Shown here piece after piece: positions 1-5,445 of a stretch of DNA of 6,012 bases (the stretch's first letter is position 1; every line of letters starts with the position of its first letter). Below the pieces are notes generated by a model. It searched no databases and was not told where the DNA came from. It saw nothing but the letters and a program-made list of their open reading frames with translations. Origin of the DNA: Oscillospiraceae bacterium (lineage in GTDB: Bacteria; Bacillota; Clostridia; Oscillospirales; Oscillospiraceae); assembly GCA_902802215.1 (NCBI GenBank), contig CADCLH010000114.1, positions 1,462 to 7,473 of the forward strand, in the 5' to 3' direction. The position numbers and the translations under genes were made by a program.

Positions 1-445
1 GCGGGAAGCCCCGGAGAGCTTCCTTCATAAAGGTGATGTTGGTCCCGACCGCGCCGTTGCCGCGGGTGAGGATCTTCGTGAGCCGCCCGCCGTCATAGCT
101 CAAAACCAGCGTGAGCCCGTCGAGCTTCCAACTCAGCCACACGGGGCGCTCGCCGGCCCAGTCCTGCAGCTCGGAGACCTTCTTGGTCTTGGCCAGCGAC
201 AGGGCGGGGAACTCGTGCGCCTCCTTCGTCCCGGCGATGTTGTCCTCCGCCGCGGCATTGACCTTCTGCGTGGGGCTGTCCGGCAGGACGACGCCGGTCT
301 CCGCTTCCAGAGCGGCCAGCTCGTCGAACAGCGCGTCCCATTCGTAGTTGGACATGATCTCGTCCCGGCCGCCGTAATAGGCCTCGGACGCCTCGTTCAG
401 ACGCCGGATCATCTCCTGCATTCGGTTTCTCTCAAGCTCCGTCAT
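1..445 (-). CDS. ligA: NAD+-dependent DNA ligase, LigA-like (N-terminal part, runs off left edge)
   Basis: This family seals nicks in duplex DNA using NAD+ in the cytoplasm; only 148 codons of a protein usually about 650-680 residues long are present. Residues 20-62 resemble the NMN-binding Ia domain: a YY pair at 23-24, SNYEWD at 32-37 where the family has SDAEYD, and the conserved PDSPTQKV at 55-62. The adenylation domain follows, with the KxDG motif (K107-L-D-G110, K107 being the expected AMP-accepting lysine), then T127-R-G at 127-129. The usual TRGDGxxGED stretch reads TRGNGAVGTN here, so two acidic residues are replaced by Asn and a Glu by Thr. The ATG at 443-445 is chosen because GGGAG lies 8 nt upstream and a -35/-10 pair lies about 60-90 bases upstream. 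It may be the main replicative ligase of a Clostridia lineage or a diverged second copy; the missing C-terminal domains would help decide. Confidence 0.88.
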   Translation of the reverse strand, partial: MTELERNRMQEMIRRLNEASEAYYGGRDEIMSNYEWDALFDELAALEAETGVVLPDSPTQKVNAAAEDNIAGTKEAHEFPALSLAKTKKVSELQDWAGERPVWLSWKLDGLTLVLSYDGGRLTKILTRGNGAVGTNITFMKEALRGFP

Positions 446-505
446 ATCAGCCGCTCCCGTCTGCGCGCTTTCAGCCGCGCGTTTGCTCCCGACAAGTATA
501 AAAGC

Positions 506-534
506 ATTATACCCGCTTTCTCCGAAAACTTCAA
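506..534 (-). promoter_or_regulatory. Sigma-A-type promoter of the ligA-like gene
   Basis: On the minus strand, TTGAAG (529-534) and TATAAT (506-511) are separated by exactly 17 bases. The predicted start is near 499, giving a leader of about 54 nt. A short GC stem (CGCGC pairing with GCGCG, roughly 462-482) lies in that leader before the ribosome binding site. Confidence 0.75.
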
Positions 535-562
535 CGGGAAGCGCGCCACGGACGGGCCGCGA

Positions 563-591
563 TTGACGCGCGGACAGCAGGGGAGTATAAT
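563..591 (+). promoter_or_regulatory. Near-consensus promoter with no gene downstream (orphan, rightward)
   Basis: On the plus strand, TTGACG (563-568) and TATAAT (586-591) are spaced by 17 bases, which is 11 of 12 consensus positions. The expected start is near 598. Transcription would run into the 18-bp hairpin at 625-663 and then antisense into the lipoprotein gene. No plausible plus-strand gene follows before 1655. It is divergent from the ligA-like promoter, with the two -35 boxes 28 bases apart. Function is unknown and a chance match cannot be excluded. Confidence 0.5.
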
Positions 592-608
592 CAGATCTGT
601 CGAACGCA

Positions 609-663
609 GGCAAAAAAAGACAAAGCTCTCTTCATGAAAGACGCCGTCTTTCATGAAGAGAGC
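609..663 (-). terminator. Intrinsic terminator of the PADQ lipoprotein gene
   Basis: A perfect 18-bp inverted repeat (625-642 with 646-663) has a 3-base loop. Reading leftward it is followed by TTTGTC and a run of seven T (complement of 611-617). It lies 35 bases after the lipoprotein stop codon. On the plus strand there is no T-tract after the stem, so it is expected to terminate only leftward transcription. A smaller perfect 6-bp stem with a 3-base loop (670-684) precedes it in the transcript. Confidence 0.9.
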
Positions 664-697
664 ATGGCTGTCCCGCGTCGGGACCGTTCAGCCCGGC

Positions 698-1423
698 TTA
701 CGCGCCGAACTTGAAGGACTTGATGGCAAGGGACAGGATCGCGTCCACATCCTGGGTCTGACCCTCGAGCGCGCTGGAGGTGTAGACCGCGACGTCGCCG
801 TCCTTCAGGTTCTCGGCGTAGTAGACGGTCATGACGTTGCCGCCCGCGTCCTTGTCCTTGTAGGTGTAGGCGATGTAGTAGATGTCACGGTCGCCGTAGC
901 TGACCTTTTTGGGCTCGCCGGCCTTGGTGACCATGCTCTTGCCGAGCTCCTCCGCCACCGCCTCGGCGTGGTTCTTCAGATAGGTGACGGCGTCGGGCGA
1001 GTTCTCCTTCAGATGGAGAGAGACCGAGCACTTGGGGATCCCCTCGTCCTGACCGGCGAAGATGTCGATGTTGCCGACGAGGTTTTCCATGGCAACGTAC
1101 TTGTCGCTGTCAAAGTCGATGCTGAAGCCCTGGCCCTCGCTGGCCTTGGAGACGACGCCGGAGCCGTCGGGAATGCCCTTTGCCATGGCGGCGGTGAGGG
1201 GATCTTCGGCAGGTTTGTCGGCGGGCTGGTCGGCGGGCTGATCGGCGGGCTGATCGGCAGGCTGGTCAGCGGGCTGGTCGGCAGGCTGGTCGGCAGGCGC
1301 CGCAGCCGGGGCCTCGGTCTGCGCCGCGGGCTGCGCGGCAGGAGCGGCCGCCTCGTTGCCGCAGGCGGACAGAGCAAACAGCATCACAATAGCAAGGGCC
1401 ATCGCAATCATGCGCTTTTTCAT
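698..1423 (-). CDS. Secreted lipoprotein with (PADQ)n stalk, function unknown
   Basis: The product is 241 residues. It starts with MKKR, a hydrophobic stretch (5-17) and the lipobox L18-S-A-C21, so it should be lipidated and held on the outer face of the membrane. Residues 22-75 form an Ala/Pro/Gln/Glu stalk, including six PADQ units and one PADK (43-70). The remaining ~165 residues form one compact domain with no transmembrane segment and a single cysteine, rich in Asp/Lys and alternating hydrophobics. Its arrangement is reminiscent of small PsbP/Mog1-like folds, but that is a guess. The ATG at 1421-1423 is chosen because GAGG lies 8 nt upstream; an in-frame ATG at 1505-1507 would overlap the -35 box. 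The gene has its own promoter and terminator and diverges from the beta-helix lipoprotein. I do not recognise the family. Confidence 0.88.
   Translation of the reverse strand: MKKRMIAMALAIVMLFALSACGNEAAAPAAQPAAQTEAPAAAPADQPADQPADQPADQPADQPADQPADKPAEDPLTAAMAKGIPDGSGVVSKASEGQGFSIDFDSDKYVAMENLVGNIDIFAGQDEGIPKCSVSLHLKENSPDAVTYLKNHAEAVAEELGKSMVTKAGEPKKVSYGDRDIYYIAYTYKDKDAGGNVMTVYYAENLKDGDVAVYTSSALEGQTQDVDAILSLAIKSFKFGA
1214..1297 (-). repeat. 12-bp tandem repeat encoding the PADQ stalk (7 units)
   Basis: Seven in-frame 12-bp units encode PADQ x6 and PADK. Individual units differ at silent positions (for example CAG-GCTGGTCG versus CGGGCTGATCG variants on the plus strand), so it is an imperfect tandem array. 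As each unit is a multiple of three, gain or loss of units would change stalk length without a frameshift. Confidence 0.88.
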
Positions 1424-1478
1424 AGTTGCGTCCTCTTTCCTGTTGAGATTATACACAGCTTCCCTGTATACTGCTGTT

Positions 1479-1507
1479 ATTGTAAACCCCAATTTGCAAT
1501 TTGTCAA
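1479..1507 (-). promoter_or_regulatory. Promoter of the PADQ lipoprotein gene
   Basis: On the minus strand, a perfect -35 TTGACA (1502-1507) and TACAAT (1479-1484) are spaced by 17 bases, 11 of 12 consensus positions. The predicted start is near 1472, giving a leader of about 49 nt. A TATACA-N9-TGTATA inverted repeat (1450-1470) lies just inside the transcribed region and could be an operator. Confidence 0.8.
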
Positions 1508-1562
1508 ACAATTTTGTAATTCTTAATAAATTTTTTGTAATTAAATTGAAAACCATTGCGCC

Positions 1563-1601
1563 GACGCGGGCGAAGGGAACCTTTTTCGGGCCCGCAGCGT
1601 C
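1563..1601 (+). other. Imperfect GC-rich hairpin in the leader of the beta-helix lipoprotein
   Basis: GACGCGGGC (1563-1571) can pair with GCCCG-CAG-CGTC (1590-1601), leaving a 3-base bulge; a small inner AAGG/CCTT stem can form within the loop. It lies about 50 bases before the start codon at 1655 and well upstream of the ribosome binding site. No T-tract follows on either strand, so it is unlikely to be a terminator. A clear promoter for the downstream gene was not found in the AT-rich stretch 1500-1555. Confidence 0.35.
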
Positions 1602-1654
1602 AAAAGGGCGGACGAGCAATGCCGTCCCCCTCTGAAGAAAGGTAGGGTTTTGAA

Positions 1655-3421
1655 ATGAAAAACAGAAAACAGATCAGGATACTCACGGCGCTCCTGCTGG
1701 TGACGGCCCTGCTGCTGGCGGCCTGCGGGAACGCTCCCGCGGGGACTGTCCCGGAAGAGCCGACGCCGACCGCCGGGGCGGCGCCCGAGACAACGCCCGA
1801 GGCAACCGTGGCCCCGACGGAAGCGCCGACGCCCGCGGCCGCACAAACGCCCGCTCCGGCGGCGGAGCGCAAGGTGGTCGAATGCGACACGGTCGAAGCC
1901 TTTCTCAAGGCCATCGCGCCCGACACGACCATCCGCCTGACGGGGCGCAGCTACGATCTCAGCGCCGCGCTGGGCTACGGAAATTTCTGCGGCGATTACT
2001 ACGACTGGGAGAATCTCTACGACGGCTGGGAGCTCGTGATCAGCGGGGTCAGCAATCTGCGCATCGAGGCCGCGCGCCCCGGTACGGAGATCGTCACGCT
2101 GCCGCGCTACGCCGATGTGATCCGCTTTGACAACTGCTCCGACGTGACCCTGTCCGGCCTGACCGTCGGGCACACCGAGGGCGCGGGGACCTGCGCGGGT
2201 TCGGTGCTGCGCATGCTCGACTGCGCGAATATGCAGGTGGAAAACTGCGAGCTCTACGGCTGCGGCACCTACGGGCTGGAGCTCGACCGCTGCCGGGAGC
2301 TGTCCTGCCGCGGGACCGTCATCCGCGACTGCACCTACGGGGCGCTGTCGGCCTCGTCCTCGAGCGGAGTCGTACTGGACGACTGCAAGATCTCCGGCAT
2401 CTCGGAGAACAGCTACATGGCGGTGCTGAGCCTGTCGAACTGCACCGGCTGCGCCCTGATCAATTCCCTGGTCCGCAGCTGCTCGGCCAGCGAGCTGCTC
2501 AACTGCCGCTATGTGCGCGACTTCTATCTCGGCGGCTGCGAGATCGTGGGCAACCGCTTCGGCGGCATGTTCTACGCGACGAATTACCCCATCACGGTCG
2601 ACGGCTGCTCCTTTAAGAAAAACGAGCTGGAAAACGGCTGGTACGGCGAGGCCTGGGGCGGCGACGAGAGCGAGAAGGCGGTCGACCCCGACGGCAGGAC
2701 CTATGCGGACTATGAGCTCGGCGAGCTCAAGCTGAAGACGGACGTGACCTGGACGCCGCCCGAGCCCGCCGTCCCCGAGCAGAAGCCGGTCGAGGCCTCA
2801 AGCGACGGGATGATCCACGTCTCCACGGTCGACGAGCTGCTCGCCTCCATCGCGCCGGGCGCGACGATCTATCTCGAGGACGGGATCTACTCGCTCGCCG
2901 AGGCGACGGGCTACGGCACCTATGCCGGGGATACCTACTACTGGATGCCCTGCTATGACGGGCCGGGACTTGTGATCTCCGGCGTGAGGGATCTGACGAT
3001 CACCGCGGGCGGCCCCCACCGCGTTACGGTCACCGCCGAGCCGCGCTACGCCAACGTCCTCAGCTTTGAAAACTGCGCCGGCCTGACGCTGAAGAACATC
3101 ACCGCCGGCCACACCCAGGAGCCCGGCTCCTGCTCGGGCGGCGTGCTGAACTTCCAGAACTGCAGCTCCTCCACGGTGCAGGATTGCTCCCTCTACGGCT
3201 GCGGCATCCTCGGCGTCTCCGGCTACTCCTGCACGGACCTGACGGTGCGCTACACCGAGATCCACGACTGCTCCGACGGCGCCTTCGACTTCACCTCATG
3301 CAGCGGCGTGACGATCGAGCGCTGCAACGTCCATGACATCGGCGGCCCGACCTATTTCATCTACGACTGCAAGAACGTCACCGTCAACGGCAAGACCGTC
3401 TCCGACGGCACGAGCTGGTAA
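1655..3421 (+). CDS. Cell-surface lipoprotein with two tandem cysteine-rich right-handed beta-helix modules
   Basis: The product is 588 residues. The signal peptide ends in the lipobox L21-A-A-C24, so surface anchoring is expected. Residues 25-72 are a Thr/Pro/Ala/Glu stalk. Module 1 (about 73-345) and module 2 (386-588) are clearly homologous. Both carry TV(E/D)xxLxxIAP, a YxLxxAxGYG segment, a YDGxxLVISGV strand, an RYAxV segment, a GHT loop and LYGCG. Turns repeat roughly every 20-25 residues with N/D-C at the corner, the pattern of parallel beta-helix (PbH1) coils. Module 1 has extra coils at about 276-345, and a charged linker (345-385) joins the modules. There are 29 cysteines in all, and most of those in module 2 align with ones in module 1. 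The ATG at 1655 is supported by AGGG 7-8 nt upstream. Such folds often bind or cleave polysaccharides, but no catalytic motif is evident; substrate is unknown. Confidence 0.88.
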   Translation: MKNRKQIRILTALLLVTALLLAACGNAPAGTVPEEPTPTAGAAPETTPEATVAPTEAPTPAAAQTPAPAAERKVVECDTVEAFLKAIAPDTTIRLTGRSYDLSAALGYGNFCGDYYDWENLYDGWELVISGVSNLRIEAARPGTEIVTLPRYADVIRFDNCSDVTLSGLTVGHTEGAGTCAGSVLRMLDCANMQVENCELYGCGTYGLELDRCRELSCRGTVIRDCTYGALSASSSSGVVLDDCKISGISENSYMAVLSLSNCTGCALINSLVRSCSASELLNCRYVRDFYLGGCEIVGNRFGGMFYATNYPITVDGCSFKKNELENGWYGEAWGGDESEKAVDPDGRTYADYELGELKLKTDVTWTPPEPAVPEQKPVEASSDGMIHVSTVDELLASIAPGATIYLEDGIYSLAEATGYGTYAGDTYYWMPCYDGPGLVISGVRDLTITAGGPHRVTVTAEPRYANVLSFENCAGLTLKNITAGHTQEPGSCSGGVLNFQNCSSSTVQDCSLYGCGILGVSGYSCTDLTVRYTEIHDCSDGAFDFTSCSGVTIERCNVHDIGGPTYFIYDCKNVTVNGKTVSDGTSW

Positions 3422-3439
3422 AAAGCGAGACGGAAACAT

Positions 3440-3471
3440 ACAGAGCCCGGGGCGAAAGCCCCGGGCTCTGT
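3440..3471 (+). terminator. GC-rich hairpin after the beta-helix lipoprotein gene
   Basis: A perfect 14-bp stem (3440-3453 with 3458-3471) is closed by a GAAA tetraloop, beginning 19 bases after the stop codon. The stem core GCCCCGGGCTC is very GC-rich. There is no clear T-tract on the plus side, so it may be a weak or factor-assisted terminator, or an mRNA 3'-end stabiliser. It lies between convergent genes and could serve both directions. Confidence 0.65.
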
Positions 3472-3488
3472 GCGCAGCTCCCCCCGCT

Positions 3489-3580
3489 TGTCATCCCGAG
3501 CGGAGCCGAGGGATCTGACAGGTCGGATGCGCGGGCTGTCGGATCTCTCGACTCCGGCTTCGCCTCCGCTCGAGATGACA
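3489..3580. repeat. Imperfect inverted-repeat element of the TGTCATCCCGAGCGGAG type
   Basis: The left arm (3489-3520) starts TGTCATCCCGAGCGGAG and ends GGATCTGACA. The right arm (3537-3580), read on the opposite strand, starts TGTCATCTCGAGCGGAG and ends GAGATCCGACA. The right arm carries about 12 extra bases in the middle, and a 16-base centre separates the arms. From memory, this resembles a small intergenic repeat seen widely in gut Clostridia and other bacteria, whose false translation gives 'CHPERSRGI'-like peptides. It carries no gene. Its position between two convergent genes fits a non-coding palindromic element. Confidence 0.75.
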
Positions 3581-3612
3581 GGAAAAGGGTACTTTGGCCC
3601 ATAGACAAACGT

Positions 3613-4587
3613 TCAGAAGTCGAGTTCCGTCACGCCGAAGTATTTCTCCGCGAAGTCCACGCGCTCCACGCGGAATTCCCGCCCCCGCAGATAGTCGAGC
3701 GCGCCCGCGTCGGTGGGGAAGTCGAAGCGCAGGCGGTAGGAGTACAGGGCCTGGCCCTTCTCGCCGAAGTCCCGGTTGAAGCGCTCGCTCCCGTACTTCC
3801 CGTCGCCGAGCAGCGGCCAGCCCGCGTGCGCCATCTGCACGCGGATCTGGTGCGTGCGCCCGGTCAGCAGGCGGCACTCCACCAGCGAGAGCGCGCCGCG
3901 GCTGGAGAGCGTGCGGTACTCGGTCACGGCCGTCCGCGCGCCCGGCTCCGGCCTTTCGCGCACGAAGACCTGGTTCTTCTTCGCATCTTTAAATAAATAG
4001 TTCTCCAGCCTGCCCGCCGGGGGCTTCGGTCTGCCCTGCACGGCGCAGAGATAGTATTTCTCGATCTCGCGGTCGCGGATCTTGTCGTTGAGGATGCGCA
4101 GGGCCTCGGCGTTTTTGGCGGCGATCACGATGCCGCCGGTGTTGCGGTCGATGCGGTTGCACAGGGCCGGGGCGAAGGCATGCTCCTCGCGCGGCCGCCA
4201 CTCGCCCTTCTGCGCGAGATAGGCCTGGACGTTGGCGATCAGGGTGTTGTAGTCCCAGACGCCCGCGCTGTGACAGAGGACCCCCGGCTTCTTGTCGAGC
4301 AGCAGGAGGTTTTCGTCCTCGTAGACGATTGTGAGCCGCGGCGTGCCGACCTTGAGCCAGGCGTTGTCCTCGCGCGGCTTCTCGAAAAACTCGTCGTTGA
4401 TGTAGAGCTGCACCGCGTCTCCCGCCGCGAGGCGGACGTCCCGCTTCGCGCCCCTGCCGTTCAGCTTGATGCGCTTGAGGCGGATGTACTTTTGCAGCAG
4501 GGAGTCCGGCAGCAGGGGGACGGCCTTGGCCACGAAGCGGTCGAGACGCTGTCCGGCGTCGTTTTCCCGCACGGTCAGTTCCTTCAT
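3613..4587 (-). CDS. RluA-family pseudouridine synthase with S4 domain
   Basis: This family isomerises uridine to pseudouridine in rRNA or tRNA in the cytoplasm. The product is 324 residues, normal for the RluC/RluD branch. Residues 1-60 form an S4-like RNA-binding domain (RLDRFVAK at 14-21, then LKRIKLNG at 37-44). The synthase core begins near 84 with IVYEDENLLLLDKKPG. The catalytic motif is NRIDRNTGG at 144-152, with D147 as the expected catalytic aspartate; the usual HRLDxxTSG is altered at His-to-Asn and Ser-to-Gly. The second conserved motif LTGRTHQIR is at 241-249, followed by GDGKYG. The start is fixed because an in-frame TGA lies two codons upstream; the Shine-Dalgarno is weak (GGGGG, 12 nt away). 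The gene is divergent from yceD. Which uridine it modifies cannot be told from sequence. Confidence 0.93.
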   Translation of the reverse strand: MKELTVRENDAGQRLDRFVAKAVPLLPDSLLQKYIRLKRIKLNGRGAKRDVRLAAGDAVQLYINDEFFEKPREDNAWLKVGTPRLTIVYEDENLLLLDKKPGVLCHSAGVWDYNTLIANVQAYLAQKGEWRPREEHAFAPALCNRIDRNTGGIVIAAKNAEALRILNDKIRDREIEKYYLCAVQGRPKPPAGRLENYLFKDAKKNQVFVRERPEPGARTAVTEYRTLSSRGALSLVECRLLTGRTHQIRVQMAHAGWPLLGDGKYGSERFNRDFGEKGQALYSYRLRFDFPTDAGALDYLRGREFRVERVDFAEKYFGVTELDF

Positions 4588-4627
4588 TTGTCACAAAAAC
4601 CCCCATTCGCGGCAGAACTTTTTTTGC

Positions 4628-4656
4628 ATTATACATGATAAAATTGTTATTGACAA
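4628..4656 (-). promoter_or_regulatory. Promoter of the pseudouridine synthase gene
   Basis: On the minus strand, TTGTCA (4651-4656) and TATAAT (4628-4633) are spaced by 17 bases, 11 of 12 consensus positions. The start is expected near 4621, about 34 bases before the ATG. Its -35 box overlaps the plus-strand -35 of yceD (4650-4655) by five bases. Confidence 0.75.
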
Positions 4657-4678
4657 GCCTTTGCAAGTAAACTATAAT
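4650..4678 (+). promoter_or_regulatory. Consensus sigma-A promoter of yceD-rpmF
   Basis: TTGACA (4650-4655), a 17-base spacer, then TATAAT (4673-4678) match the housekeeping consensus at all 12 positions. The predicted start is near 4685, giving a leader of only about 22 nt before the yceD ATG. This strength suits constitutive, growth-linked expression of a ribosomal protein. Confidence 0.9.
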
Positions 4679-4706
4679 ACTAGGGCGACTGTGCGAGGTG
4701 GTCTTT

Positions 4707-5198
4707 ATGCGCCTGAATTTGCGGGACATTATCGAGGTCCCGGGCGGCTCTGTTCGGTTCGCCTCTGAGCTTTCGACAGAGGGCCTGGACTTCCCCTCCA
4801 TCCGGGAATATCTCACAAAGCCATACGCCGAAGGCCGCGTCTACAACGAGGCCGGTATCCTGCATCTCGAGGGCCTGCTGACGGCGGAGCTGCTGTGCGT
4901 GTGCGACCGCTGCGGCGAGGAGTTCGAGAGCGTCAAGGAGACCGAACTCGACGCCATCCTCGTGGAGGAAAACCCCGGGGACGACCCGGAGCTTTTCGTG
5001 CTGCAGGACGACGGGATCGATCTGGACGAGGTCCTCACGACCCTGTTCGTGCTGGATATGGAGACCAAGTTCCTCTGCAGGGAGGACTGCAAGGGCCTCT
5101 GCCCGACCTGCGGGAAAAACCTGAACCTCGGCCCGTGTGCGTGCCGGAAAACCATTGATCCAAGATTTGCTGTGCTTGAGCAGCTTTTGGATAAGTAG
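4707..5198 (+). CDS. yceD: YceD/DUF177 family protein, 23S rRNA-associated
   Basis: DUF177 proteins are encoded next to rpmF in many bacteria and are linked to 23S rRNA accumulation and large-subunit assembly; the molecular activity is unclear. The product is 163 residues. It has the typical N-terminal stretch (MRLNLRDI and an SIREYL-like region), a first cysteine pair C66-x2-C69 in CDRCGEEF, and a C-terminal cluster C124, C128, C132, C135, C144, C146 within CREDCKGLCPTCG and CAC. It ends with DPRFAVLEQLL, a hallmark of the family. The cysteines suggest a zinc site. The ATG at 4707 is chosen over the GTG at 4698 because the strong Shine-Dalgarno GAGGTG (4695-4700) lies 6 nt before this ATG and overlaps the GTG. 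It is first in an operon with rpmF, 44 bases upstream. Confidence 0.93.
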   Translation: MRLNLRDIIEVPGGSVRFASELSTEGLDFPSIREYLTKPYAEGRVYNEAGILHLEGLLTAELLCVCDRCGEEFESVKETELDAILVEENPGDDPELFVLQDDGIDLDEVLTTLFVLDMETKFLCREDCKGLCPTCGKNLNLGPCACRKTIDPRFAVLEQLLDK

Positions 5199-5223
5199 AA
5201 TTACGAAGCTGCTCAGAACAGCT
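5178..5223 (+). promoter_or_regulatory. Alternative RNA stems at the yceD stop / rpmF leader
   Basis: GAGCAGCTT (5178-5186) pairs perfectly with AAGCTGCTC (5206-5214) across the yceD stop codon (5196-5198). The right arm can instead form a 5-bp stem, AGCTG (5207-5211) with CAGCT (5219-5223). The two are mutually exclusive, and a ribosome terminating at yceD would block the first. A direct repeat of TGTCAAC (5223-5229 and 5236-5242) flanks the rpmF Shine-Dalgarno. Regulation is inferred only. Confidence 0.35.
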
Positions 5224-5242
5224 GTCAACAGGAGGTGTCAAC

Positions 5243-5431
5243 ATGGCAGTCCCGAAAGGAAAAGTATCGCGTCAGAGACGTGACAAGAGACGTTCTTCCG
5301 TCTGGAAGCTCAGCGCTCCCAATCTCGTCAAGTGCCCCAACTGCGGCGAATTCTGCATGCCCCATCGCGTCTGCAAGGCCTGCGGCCAGTACAAGGGCCG
5401 CGAGGTCATCAAGGTTGAGGAGAGCAAGTAA
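5243..5431 (+). CDS. rpmF: 50S ribosomal protein L32, zinc-ribbon (C+) form
   Basis: L32 is a small structural protein of the large ribosomal subunit near the peptidyl transferase region. The product is 62 residues, normal length. It begins MAVPKGKVSRQRRDKRRS, typical of L32, followed by the WKLSAPNL segment. The zinc ribbon is complete: C31-x2-C34 and C44-x2-C47. A further cysteine lies at 38. The start has a strong ribosome binding site, GGAGGTG at 5231-5237, five bases before the ATG. It follows yceD by 44 bases and should share its promoter. A probable terminator follows 14 bases after the stop codon. A C+ L32 binds zinc, whereas some bacteria swap to a C- copy under zinc shortage; no such copy is in this window. 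Confidence 0.97.
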   Translation: MAVPKGKVSRQRRDKRRSSVWKLSAPNLVKCPNCGEFCMPHRVCKACGQYKGREVIKVEESK

Positions 5432-5445
5432 AAAGCTTGAAGCTT

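Noticed and set aside
215..637. Plus-strand open frame over the ligA-like gene
   Set aside because: It is antisense to a clearly conserved ligase and extends across promoters and a terminator; no family resemblance.
442..654. Small minus-strand open frame between the lipoprotein and ligase genes
   Set aside because: It is built from the terminator stem, T-tract and ligA promoter, and has no ribosome binding site.
634..714. 26-codon plus-strand frame after the orphan promoter
   Set aside because: The ATG sits inside the terminator stem and has no Shine-Dalgarno; the peptide resembles nothing.
1424..1507. Upstream in-frame ATG for the PADQ lipoprotein (adds 28 residues)
   Set aside because: That ATG overlaps the -35 box and precedes the predicted transcript start; the added residues would also move the signal peptide away from the N-terminus.
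653..1519. Long plus-strand open frame opposite the PADQ lipoprotein
   Set aside because: It lies entirely antisense to a gene with signal peptide, lipobox, ribosome binding site, promoter and terminator. Its Gly/Leu/Val repeats are just the complement of the PADQ array.
2798..3265. Minus-strand open frame within the beta-helix gene
   Set aside because: It is a GC-rich shadow of the module 2 coding sequence with no start signals.
3333..3608. Short open frames over the inverted repeat, translating to CHPERSRGI-like peptides
   Set aside because: These are familiar artefacts of this non-coding repeat, not genes.
4698..4706. GTG start for YceD, three codons upstream
   Set aside because: It overlaps the strong GAGGTG ribosome binding site, which is ideally placed for the ATG at 4707.
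3989..4816. Minus-strand open frame overlapping the pseudouridine synthase and yceD
   Set aside because: Arg/Pro/Gly-rich shadow in another frame that crosses both divergent promoters.
5431..5445. AAGCTT-G-AAGCTT doublet after rpmF
   Set aside because: Too short to be more than a chance repeat; no associated feature.
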